Origin: Comamonadaceae bacterium
Lineage (GTDB): Bacteria > Pseudomonadota > Gammaproteobacteria > Burkholderiales > Burkholderiaceae_C
Assembly (NCBI GenBank): GCA_947454585.1
Contig: CANGML010000055.1
Coordinates: forward strand, 1 to 8,724
Direction: 5' to 3'
DNA length: 8,724 nt
Shown here: positions 1-8,236 of the stretch, in pieces
How positions within the stretch are numbered: the first letter of the stretch is position 1
Layout of the letters: every line of letters starts with the position of its first letter
The notes under the pieces: generated by a model
What the model saw: only the letters and a program-made list of their open reading frames with translations
What the model was told of the DNA's origin: nothing
Databases searched by the model: none
Program-made: the position numbers and the translations under genes

Positions 1-1
1 C

Positions 2-118
2 GGTGAAGCCACACAAGGACCCACAGCAGCCGCCATTGGAAATGCTGTTCACGACGCACTTGGCGTCAGGATTAAGCAGCTGCCGATCACGATGGAGCGC
101 ATCCTAGCCACCGATTGA
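2..118 (+). CDS. Xanthine dehydrogenase/aldehyde oxidase family, molybdopterin-binding large subunit, C-terminal end (partial)
   Basis: Only the last 38 codons and a TGA stop are in the window; the gene begins upstream. The reading frame opens with Gly-Glu-Ala-Thr-Gln-Gly-Pro, followed by AAAIGNAVHDALGVRIKQLP and a short tail ending ILATD. This matches the C-terminal end of molybdenum hydroxylase large subunits (xanthine dehydrogenase, aldehyde oxidase and CO dehydrogenase CoxL type). In that family a Gly-Glu pair here carries the catalytic base at the Mo centre; the Glu codon is at 5-7. The family hydroxylates aromatic heterocycles, aldehydes or purines using a molybdopterin cofactor, usually with separate FAD and 2Fe-2S subunits, neither of which is visible here. 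The substrate cannot be told from this fragment. It lies on the same strand as the transport genes 100 bp downstream, which suggests a shared catabolic role. Confidence 0.8.
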   Translation, partial: GEATQGPTAAAIGNAVHDALGVRIKQLPITMERILATD

Positions 119-144
119 TTGCAACCTGGCTTGCGCACGCAACC

Positions 145-177
145 AAACTTTGTCTCGGAAAAGACAGCCAAGTTTTT
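145..177 (+). terminator. Possible hairpin with short T-tract between the oxidase and the first Bug gene
   Basis: AAACTT (145-150) plus TGTCT (151-155) can pair with AGACA (162-166) and AAGTTT (170-175), leaving a 6-nt loop CGGAAA and a 3-nt GCC bulge on the right arm. The right arm runs into a T-rich end (173-177). The stem is A/T-rich and bulged, so it would be a weak intrinsic terminator at best. A smaller perfect dyad, TTGCG-CA-CGCAA, sits just before it at 131-142. The rest of the 99-bp gap (119-217) shows no coding potential and no promoter I can defend. Confidence 0.3.
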
Positions 178-217
178 GCCATGTGTCGACACTGCGAGCA
201 CCTGACCACAGAGAAAG

Positions 218-1201
218 ATGTTGATGATGATTTCACCTAAGCGGCGCTGTTTTTTATTGTTGTCACTGCTTTCAGGGCTGACTTTGTGGTCTGCACCCGC
301 CGCCGCCGATTACCCCGAAAAAGCGGTGCGCTTAGTCGTGCCTTTCCCGCCTGGGGGCAGCTTTGATGGCCCCGCTCGCCTGCTAGCCACTCGCCTCTCC
401 ACACTCTCTGGCAAGCCATTTGTGGTGGAGACGCGTGCGGGCGCAGGGGGTGCCGTGGGTGCATCCGAAGTCTCGCGCGCCGCACCCGATGGCTATACCG
501 TGTTGTTGAGCAACGGCGCGATGCCCGTGAGTTCTGCCCTGAGTAAAAAACCGCTTTTTGAGGCCGTGGAGGGCTTTAGCCATATCGCTACTTTTGGCGT
601 CCTTCCATTTGCAGTGGTGGTCAATGGCAAGGCGCCCTTTGACAACTTGCAGGAACTCATTGCGGCTTCAAAAGCTGCGCCAGGCAAGTACAACTATGCA
701 TCCGCAGGTAACGGTTCTGCCTCGCACCTCAGTGCTGAGTTGGTGAAAGAAGCCTTCGGTCTCGACTGGGTGCATGTGCCCTACCGAGGTTCTGGACCCG
801 CGATGACGGATCTCATGGCCGGCCAAGTCACGATGTCGGTGCCTGGCCTTAGTTCAACGGTCGCGCAAGTCAAAGCTGGCGCACTCAAAGCCCTGGCGGT
901 GACTGGCGCGACACGCTCACCCCAGTTACCGAATGTGCCGACCTTGGCAGAAATCAAACCCGGACTGGTTCTAGAAACATGGGTCGGCATTTCTGCACCG
1001 CCCAAAACACCTGCACCCATCATTGCCAAGTTGGCCTCCCTGATTGAACAAGCGATGAAGGATCCTGACCTGCAAGCACAGCTGTTCGCGCAAGGTGTGA
1101 CGCCGGTCTATGAACGACCCAGCGAGATCACCGCGCGGATGGCAAAAGAGGTTGAGATGTTTACCGCGCTGGGCAAGCGCGCCCATATTTCCATGGACTG
1201 A
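218..1201 (+). CDS. Tripartite tricarboxylate transporter (Bug/TctC family) periplasmic substrate-binding protein
   Basis: This 327-residue protein has the usual length and layout of a Bug/TctC extracytoplasmic receptor. It starts with a signal peptide: Lys-Arg-Arg near residues 8-10, a hydrophobic Leu-rich stretch at about 12-25, and a likely cleavage site after APAAA (26-30). The mature protein begins with the family hallmark DYPEKAVRLVVPFPPGG (31-47). Binding-cleft loops typical of the fold follow: PFPPGGSFD (42-50), YASAGNGSASHLSAE (160-174) and VHVPYRGSGPAM (185-196). Such proteins bind small carboxylates, amides or aromatic acids in the periplasm for a TctA/TctB permease. No permease is in the window and the ligand is unknown. 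The first ATG (218) directly abuts the purine run GAGAAAG (211-217); the in-frame ATGs at 224 and 227 are better spaced from it and may be the true start. A 21-bp gap separates it from a second paralogue. Confidence 0.9.
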   Translation: MLMMISPKRRCFLLLSLLSGLTLWSAPAAADYPEKAVRLVVPFPPGGSFDGPARLLATRLSTLSGKPFVVETRAGAGGAVGASEVSRAAPDGYTVLLSNGAMPVSSALSKKPLFEAVEGFSHIATFGVLPFAVVVNGKAPFDNLQELIAASKAAPGKYNYASAGNGSASHLSAELVKEAFGLDWVHVPYRGSGPAMTDLMAGQVTMSVPGLSSTVAQVKAGALKALAVTGATRSPQLPNVPTLAEIKPGLVLETWVGISAPPKTPAPIIAKLASLIEQAMKDPDLQAQLFAQGVTPVYERPSEITARMAKEVEMFTALGKRAHISMD

Positions 1202-1211
1202 ATTTCTCAAT

Positions 1212-1217
1212 AAGGAG
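1212..1217 (+). promoter_or_regulatory. Ribosome binding site of the second Bug gene
   Basis: AAGGAG lies 5 nt before the ATG at 1223. It is a clear Shine-Dalgarno match and fixes that start. It is one of the few convincing ribosome binding sites in the window. Confidence 0.8.
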
Positions 1218-1222
1218 TTTTT

Positions 1223-2176
1223 ATGTTGAAACTGGGCGCCTCATTTTTGGCTGCATGTGTCGGGTTAACTATTTTTTCGGCGCAATCGCAGGACGCGTTT
1301 CCTTCACGCCCCGTGACGGTGATCGTTCCATTTCCAGCGGGTCATGGGGTTGATCTCATGGCAAGAGCTTTAGCGTCTGAGTTCTCAAAAATGACGGGGC
1401 AAGCGTTTCCTATCGTCAACCGCGAAGGCGCTGCGGCCACCATTGGTTTTACGGCCTTGGCGGCAGCAAAGCCGGATGGTTACACGGTGGCCATCTCGCC
1501 GAATACCCCACTGACGATTGCGCCCCACATCATCAAGAGCGTGACTTACCACTACGATTCATTTGTGCCTGTGTGTCAGAGCTTTGAAAACGTGATGGCT
1601 TTGTTTGTAGGGGCTGCATCACCTTACAAAACATACCAAGAGCTGGTGGCCGCTGGTAAATCACAACCCGGTAAATTCAGTTGGGCAACGACTGGCGTGG
1701 GGTCGGTTCCGCACCTGGCAGCATCCGCATGGTTAGCCACTGCAGGACTTGACGCAGTCCATGTCCCATTCAGGGGAGAGCCGCAAATCTTGCCGCAGTT
1801 GATGAGCAACGAAATCACTTTTTCTGCTGCATCCATTTCCGGCATGGCTGGCAAGGGCGTGCGCCCACTGGCCGTGTTTGCAGAACAACGCCACTTCGCC
1901 TACCCCGATGTGCCAACGATGGCTGAACTCGGACACTCGGCTGGCGTACCCGGCTTGAACGGCATGTTTGCGCCCCGTGGCACACCTGAGTCGGTGTTGG
2001 CAAGTTTAGAAAAAACCTGTGCGGAAGTGACCTCCTCCGACAGTTTCCGTACCGCCGCTGCACGTTTAAATCAACGCGTCTCTTACTTAGGCCGACGCGA
2101 TTTTGACAAGCGGCTGCGCGCTGACTTCGATGAGAAAGCAAAACTCATCAAGCAACTCAACATCAAACCCGAGTAA
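1223..2176 (+). CDS. Second Bug/TctC family periplasmic substrate-binding protein
   Basis: This 317-residue protein is a second, clearly diverged Bug/TctC receptor. A short signal peptide (hydrophobic stretch at about 4-19, likely cleavage near SAQSQ at 19-23) leads to FPSRPVTVIVPFPAG (26-40), the family start. The first ligand loop reads PFPAGHGVD (36-44), unlike the PFPPGGSFD of its neighbour. Later loops are TTGVGSVPHLAASAW (156-170) and VHVPFRGEPQILPQL (179-193). These loop differences suggest that the two receptors see different ligands or different forms of one ligand. The start is supported by a good AAGGAG site. The stop overlaps the next start as TAATG, so it is probably co-transcribed and translationally coupled with the hydrolase. 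Family assignment is secure; the ligand is not known, and no TctA/TctB is visible. Confidence 0.88.
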   Translation: MLKLGASFLAACVGLTIFSAQSQDAFPSRPVTVIVPFPAGHGVDLMARALASEFSKMTGQAFPIVNREGAAATIGFTALAAAKPDGYTVAISPNTPLTIAPHIIKSVTYHYDSFVPVCQSFENVMALFVGAASPYKTYQELVAAGKSQPGKFSWATTGVGSVPHLAASAWLATAGLDAVHVPFRGEPQILPQLMSNEITFSAASISGMAGKGVRPLAVFAEQRHFAYPDVPTMAELGHSAGVPGLNGMFAPRGTPESVLASLEKTCAEVTSSDSFRTAAARLNQRVSYLGRRDFDKRLRADFDEKAKLIKQLNIKPE

Positions 2177-3036
2177 TGGACCAGAAAGAAAATCACATGC
2201 CAGTTATCAAGATTCGAGATGTCAACATTCATTACCGTGTTTTCGGCGAAACAGGTCCATGGCTAGCCCTCATCACTGGCGGACGGCGTGGGTTCAACGA
2301 GTTCATTCCGTTTGCAGAAAAAATTGCCGCTAAGGGGTTTCAAGTGTTGCTGCACGATCGTCGCAACACAGGCGCCTCAGACGTCCTCATTGCGGGACAA
2401 GATGGCGAAGAAGAAATTTGGGCCGATGACTTAGCCCTGCTGCTGGATGAACTCGGCGCTTCCACCGCATTCATTGGTGGCACCTCATCGGGTGCGCGAC
2501 TGTCAATGCTCTACAACCAGCGTCACCCCGAAAAAGTCAAAGGCTTGCTCTTGATGCGCGTGACGGGCGGTGACTTTGCCGCAGGTCGTCTGCCCGAGAT
2601 GTATTACGGACAATTCATCCGTGCCGCCAAGGAGGGCGGTATGAAAGCGGTGTGTGAAACCGAACAATACCGTGAGCGCATACAAGCTAACCCTTCTAAT
2701 TTGGACCGGCTGATGGCCATGGATCCCCAAGAATACATCCGTGTCATGGAGCACTGGTTGGCTATTTTCTTGAAGGGTCCACGCAAACCAGTGCTTGGCA
2801 TGGAAGATGATGTGATGCGTGCTATTCGCGTGCCCACCATCGTCATTCCAGGTAATGACAACACGCACGCTTCAGCGAATGGTATTGCTGCTGCGCACTT
2901 GATTCCGAACAGCGTTTTGTATCGACTTCCCATTGAGGACCAAGATATTGCCTTGCTTCCCTTCTCGGACTGGGAACCGCACGAGGAAACATTAGCGCTT
3001 GTGCTGTCTGAATTCATGGTGAACGCTCAGCGTTAA
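2176..3036 (+). CDS. Alpha/beta hydrolase fold protein
   Basis: The 286-residue protein has the alpha/beta hydrolase core. HDRRNTGASD (60-69) is the typical strand-loop before the first helices. GGTSSG (101-106) is the nucleophile elbow, with Ser104 as likely nucleophile in G-x-S-x-G. IVIPGNDNTH (222-231) is the acid strand with Asp228 as likely acid. The catalytic His is probably His269 (WEPH), but this is uncertain because the C-terminal end lacks a textbook G-H motif. No signal peptide is seen, so it should act in the cytoplasm. Substrates of the fold include esters, C-C bonds of ring-cleavage products, epoxides and haloalkanes; the sequence does not decide among them. It follows the Bug gene with a 1-bp overlap, so it may act on the imported compound or a breakdown product. 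An internal ATG at 2197 (residue 8) starts MPVIKIRDVNIHY, where the core domain appears to begin, and could be the real start. Confidence 0.8.
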   Translation: MDQKENHMPVIKIRDVNIHYRVFGETGPWLALITGGRRGFNEFIPFAEKIAAKGFQVLLHDRRNTGASDVLIAGQDGEEEIWADDLALLLDELGASTAFIGGTSSGARLSMLYNQRHPEKVKGLLLMRVTGGDFAAGRLPEMYYGQFIRAAKEGGMKAVCETEQYRERIQANPSNLDRLMAMDPQEYIRVMEHWLAIFLKGPRKPVLGMEDDVMRAIRVPTIVIPGNDNTHASANGIAAAHLIPNSVLYRLPIEDQDIALLPFSDWEPHEETLALVLSEFMVNAQR

Positions 3037-3044
3037 CTTACCCG

Positions 3045-6000
3045 TTAAAGCAGCGATGCTCGAGCCAAGGCATAGAGACTCTCCCCCTCTTCCTTGGTGT
3101 CCTCAAAAGACTTCAAAACCAAAGCTAGATTGAAGGCAGGTATCGCCCAGTTATGGGAATGTTTGCCACTCAGTTCCTCCTGCAAAGCAAGCGCCTTTCG
3201 CAGGGGGTGTTGAGCCTCTTTTGCTCGACCCATTTCAAATAGAAACAAACCCAGGTTACTCAAAGCAACAGCCAAAGCGACAGAACCTGTTCGGCCCAGT
3301 TGGTCAGCACGCTTCTCAGCAGCGGCGACGGCATGTCGAAATTCTTGCTCAGCTTGGACAAGCTTTCCAGATTTTTGAAGCACAGTTGCCAGTATTCCGA
3401 GACTTCCGGCGCGTTCATTGCTGGCTATTCCGTGATGTACCGACGCCTGTCGAATTGATTCTTCAGCGACCGGTATTGCCTCCTCATATCTGCCGGCATT
3501 GCTCAATGCCTTTGCAAGATTCGCTGTCGGCGTCACAAGCTCTATGTGATCAGGTCCATAGGCCAGAATTCGCAAGTCAATACTTCGTCTCAATAAAGAT
3601 ACCGCGCGATCGAAAGTCCCGTTTTTAATTTCTAGCCATCCAAGGTTGTTGAGGCTTGTGGCAGTTCTCACATCGTTTACGCCATACAGCCGTTGTTCCA
3701 AAACGTAAGCCTGTTTTACCAAGCTCAAGGCATCGCTGACACGCCCTAATTCATCGTAGACCTTGGCCAAGCCATGCAGATAGGACAAGAGCGCGGGTGA
3801 ATGCGCCCCCCAGGCCTCTCGCGCGTTTTGCAAGGCTTCTTCTTGCAGCGCGCATCCTTTTTTTATCTCATCTTCTGCGAGCAGCACTCTCGCCATGTTG
3901 TACTTTCTCACGGCCAATTCATCGGCGCCGCAATTTGACGCTTGGCCCATTTCAAAAGCCAAACCAAAGTGCCTGCGGGCCTGACGGAGATCCCCCCGAG
4001 CCAAACATACTTGCCCGACAAGAGAGAGTGCGGGGCCATACAGTGGACGGTCTCTTGACGCATTTCGATCGAGATCAAGTGCCAGCTGCGCGAGCTGAAG
4101 TACGAACTTGCCATTCAAGCCCTTGGATGACAAAAAGTGGCTCAGACGAAATGCCAATTGGCTGATTTCACCCCAATCGCTCAAGGAATCCCACGTACGC
4201 CAAGCTTGACGGTAAACCCGCTCGAGCGAAGAAAAATGAAAGTTGGGAATGGCCAACCAATGACTGATCAAGTCATAGCCATCATTGAGCGCCAGCAGAT
4301 GACTGATCATGGCCTCATCCGTCAAGAATTGCTTGAGCTTGCGCCATTTTTTCGCTTGCGACCACTGATAGGGCTCTTCTTCCCCTCGTCTCGACACCGA
4401 TGATTGCTGACTGAACCATGAACCTAAAAGGCTATGCACTTTTTGTCGCCTTGCTGGTGTGGCCAGGTAACGATCTCGGACAGCAAGCCGCACATAGTCA
4501 TGCGCAAAGCCTATCTTTCCTCCCGTGTCCAACAAGGACTCATCCAGCGCATTTCGTATGGCAGCCCAGGCCGCTGGAGTGAGGTTGGCAATGCCAAGAA
4601 TTTCTTTTTCCGTTAAACCCGAGCGCGAGGCCCAAATAGCAGCCATCGAAGCGCTGACCTGCCGCTGACCGCAGTCCTTCTCCACCCGCTGCAAGACGCG
4701 CTCGAACAGATCGTCCATCGTTTGGCTGTTCAGATAATGGTCTAGCCGCTTCTGCAAGGCCTCATACCCGCCAAAGAGCCTGAGCTCTTCTGCCAGCGTA
4801 CGAATGAACAGCGGGTTGGTCGCGAGCGCGTGCCTTTGCACCTGCTTGACCATCGGCGAGGACAACTTCTTGTTGAAATGTGCCAAGTAGGTGGTGAGCA
4901 ACACGGCGCTCTGAGGCTTGGTCAGTGGATGCACCCAGATCGTCTTCCACGTCGCCGACTGGTTTTGCTCAACCAAAGGCCCGGTCTTCGGCTGGAGTGC
5001 GTCATGCACCGGTCCCGGCAGGCAGGTCACAACCATCGTCACGCCCTTGGGCAGGAACGCAGGCCACCAACGCAGGTCCTGCTGCTCGCTCAGGCTGTTG
5101 AGCGAGTCCAACACAAAGATGAACCGCGTCCGTCGCTGACGTGCCCATGCACCCGCGATGGCCAGCCACAGAGGCAGGCTGTCCATGAGCCTCTGCGGAT
5201 CCCCCGGGATCTCCTCGGTGCTGCGCGTGGCGCGCTGAATGAACTCAATCAGCCGACGAACCAGCGCATGTGGCTCAGCCGAGTCGGCGCTTGCGCCAAG
5301 ATAATGCGCGTGAACTAAATAGCGTGGATAACGTTTGCGGTACGCATCGAAAAAGTTGGCCAGCAAAGCGCTCTTTCCAGCACCAGAGGCCCCCTCGACA
5401 AGGATGCGTGGCGCATTGCTCTGGAGCGCCTTGTCCAAGGCGACTTGGTATCGATCTGCCCCCAAGTACATTCGCCTTCTCGGAGCCGCATAGGCTTCGT
5501 GACGAAGACGCTCTCGTTCAAATGCATCCGGCACCTTTGAAAGCGGGAACTCGGCATCAAGCAAGCGCCAGAGGTCTCGCTCAATCCGTTTTGCAAGTGC
5601 GTCAGGATCAGGGTAAGAAGTGACGCAGAGGCCACGTTCACGGATGCGGCGCTTGAGTTTGAGTTGTCGGGTTCGATCCTCGCTGGAGGGCAAATAATCG
5701 CCCCCTTTTGCGGTGGCATAGGCAGGAGAACGGAAGTAAAAGAAGGCACGGGTCTTCATGCGCTTGTTCTTGAGGACGCCGTGCAGGATCTCAAGCTCAG
5801 TCACGCTCTTGCCACCTTGGTGCTGCTTGAGCCAAGGTTGACGCTCTAACAACTCGGGGGCATAGCCCTCATGGGGTGGGATCCAACCATAGCGCTCACC
5901 GAGCATGCCAATGAAGTAAGGGCGTGATCTGTCAATCTCCGCAAGGCAGATGGGCAGGACGTCCCCCCGCTCTGCCTCTTCCACGGTGATGCCCCAACGC

Positions 6001-6152
6001 AAGTCCACATCCACCAGTTCGACGAACCTGTCCTTAAGTCGGGCTCGCAAAGCAGGAAAAACCTGACGAACCAGCAAATCCCTTTCTTCGCCAAAGTCTC
6101 GAAAGGTGCTCGAGAGGAAGATGCGCACGGTCCTATCGCGGTTCATCAGCAT
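3045..6152 (-). CDS. DUF4062 - STAND/NACHT NTPase - TPR repeat protein (NLR-like signalling or defence protein)
   Basis: This is a 1035-residue multidomain protein. Residues 8-200 form a DUF4062 region: VRIFLSSTFRDFGEERDLL (9-27), VDVDLRWGIT (47-56), CLAEIDRSRPYFIGMLGERY (69-88) and a closing segment near ERDLWRLLDAEFP (191-203). A P-loop NTPase follows, with Walker A GASGAGKS (254-261), Walker B FIFVLDSLNSL (344-354) and a sensor-like strand VTMVVTCLPG (371-380). Residues about 497-563 (SRSGLTEKEIL, GFAHDYVRLAVRDRYL) look like the helical or winged-helix connector of STAND proteins. About seven TPRs of roughly 42 residues fill 704-1000, resembling kinesin-light-chain repeats. By family knowledge, STAND NTPases hold an effector inactive until the C-terminal repeats sense a ligand, then oligomerise. 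DUF4062 would be the effector or adaptor; its activity is unproven. The ATG at 6152 has AAGGG 7 nt upstream; a second ATG at 6146 is less well spaced. No signal peptide or transmembrane segment is evident. It is convergent with the hydrolase (8-bp gap), divergent from hemB, and has no partner gene. A defence role is inference. Confidence 0.9.
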   Translation of the reverse strand: MLMNRDRTVRIFLSSTFRDFGEERDLLVRQVFPALRARLKDRFVELVDVDLRWGITVEEAERGDVLPICLAEIDRSRPYFIGMLGERYGWIPPHEGYAPELLERQPWLKQHQGGKSVTELEILHGVLKNKRMKTRAFFYFRSPAYATAKGGDYLPSSEDRTRQLKLKRRIRERGLCVTSYPDPDALAKRIERDLWRLLDAEFPLSKVPDAFERERLRHEAYAAPRRRMYLGADRYQVALDKALQSNAPRILVEGASGAGKSALLANFFDAYRKRYPRYLVHAHYLGASADSAEPHALVRRLIEFIQRATRSTEEIPGDPQRLMDSLPLWLAIAGAWARQRRTRFIFVLDSLNSLSEQQDLRWWPAFLPKGVTMVVTCLPGPVHDALQPKTGPLVEQNQSATWKTIWVHPLTKPQSAVLLTTYLAHFNKKLSSPMVKQVQRHALATNPLFIRTLAEELRLFGGYEALQKRLDHYLNSQTMDDLFERVLQRVEKDCGQRQVSASMAAIWASRSGLTEKEILGIANLTPAAWAAIRNALDESLLDTGGKIGFAHDYVRLAVRDRYLATPARRQKVHSLLGSWFSQQSSVSRRGEEEPYQWSQAKKWRKLKQFLTDEAMISHLLALNDGYDLISHWLAIPNFHFSSLERVYRQAWRTWDSLSDWGEISQLAFRLSHFLSSKGLNGKFVLQLAQLALDLDRNASRDRPLYGPALSLVGQVCLARGDLRQARRHFGLAFEMGQASNCGADELAVRKYNMARVLLAEDEIKKGCALQEEALQNAREAWGAHSPALLSYLHGLAKVYDELGRVSDALSLVKQAYVLEQRLYGVNDVRTATSLNNLGWLEIKNGTFDRAVSLLRRSIDLRILAYGPDHIELVTPTANLAKALSNAGRYEEAIPVAEESIRQASVHHGIASNERAGSLGILATVLQKSGKLVQAEQEFRHAVAAAEKRADQLGRTGSVALAVALSNLGLFLFEMGRAKEAQHPLRKALALQEELSGKHSHNWAIPAFNLALVLKSFEDTKEEGESLYALARASLL

Positions 6153-6159
6153 GAGTTGA

Positions 6160-6164
6160 CCCTT
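6160..6164 (-). promoter_or_regulatory. Ribosome binding site of the STAND gene
   Basis: On the minus strand AAGGG lies 7 nt upstream of the ATG at 6152 and 13 nt upstream of the alternative ATG at 6146. The spacing favours the longer start. Confidence 0.6.
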
Positions 6165-6186
6165 AACCTGATTTCAATCCCAACAG

Positions 6187-6192
6187 CTTATA
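6187..6192 (-). promoter_or_regulatory. Candidate -10 element for the STAND gene
   Basis: On the minus strand this reads TATAAG, a 5/6 match to TATAAT, about 35 nt upstream of the start codon. It would give a short 5' leader. No convincing -35 hexamer lies 16-18 bp further upstream (the sequence there is TAAGTG); a TTGTCA box exists but is 23 bp away. The call rests on one hexamer and is tentative. Confidence 0.25.
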
Positions 6193-6214
6193 GCGAGTCT
6201 CAAAAAGATCACTT

Positions 6215-6242
6215 ATGACAATTAATTAAATTATTGTTACAG

Positions 6243-6243
<1 letters not shown>
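6215..6243 (+). promoter_or_regulatory. Candidate sigma70-type promoter for hemB-hemC(-hemE)
   Basis: ATGACA (6215-6220, 5/6 match to TTGACA) is followed after exactly 17 bp by TACAGT (6238-6243, 4/6 match to TATAAT). TGT at 6235-6237 precedes it and fits an extended -10. The spacer is very A/T-rich. Transcription would begin near 6249-6251, giving a leader of about 24 nt before the hemB ATG at 6274. The placement agrees with the chosen hemB start and makes an upstream TTG start at 6262 unlikely. It is judged by eye only. Confidence 0.4.
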
Positions 6244-8207
<1,964 letters not shown>

Positions 8208-8236
8208 GGTCTCAAATTTTTTCACCTTTAAATCAT

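Noticed and set aside
1250..1260. Lipobox-like LAAC in the second Bug protein signal peptide
   Set aside because: Cys12 is too near the N-terminus for a normal lipoprotein signal, and a cleavage site after SAQSQ fits the Bug family better.
3022..3048. Hairpins at the convergent gene ends (AACGC-TCA-GCGTT and TTAAC-N6-GTTAA)
   Set aside because: Both are 5-bp stems made largely of coding and stop-codon sequence, with no T-tract; not enough for a bidirectional terminator.
3221..5850. Long open frames on the + strand across the STAND gene
   Set aside because: They show low-complexity Arg/Pro/Gln/His-rich translations without domain motifs and are antisense shadows of the 1035-residue gene.
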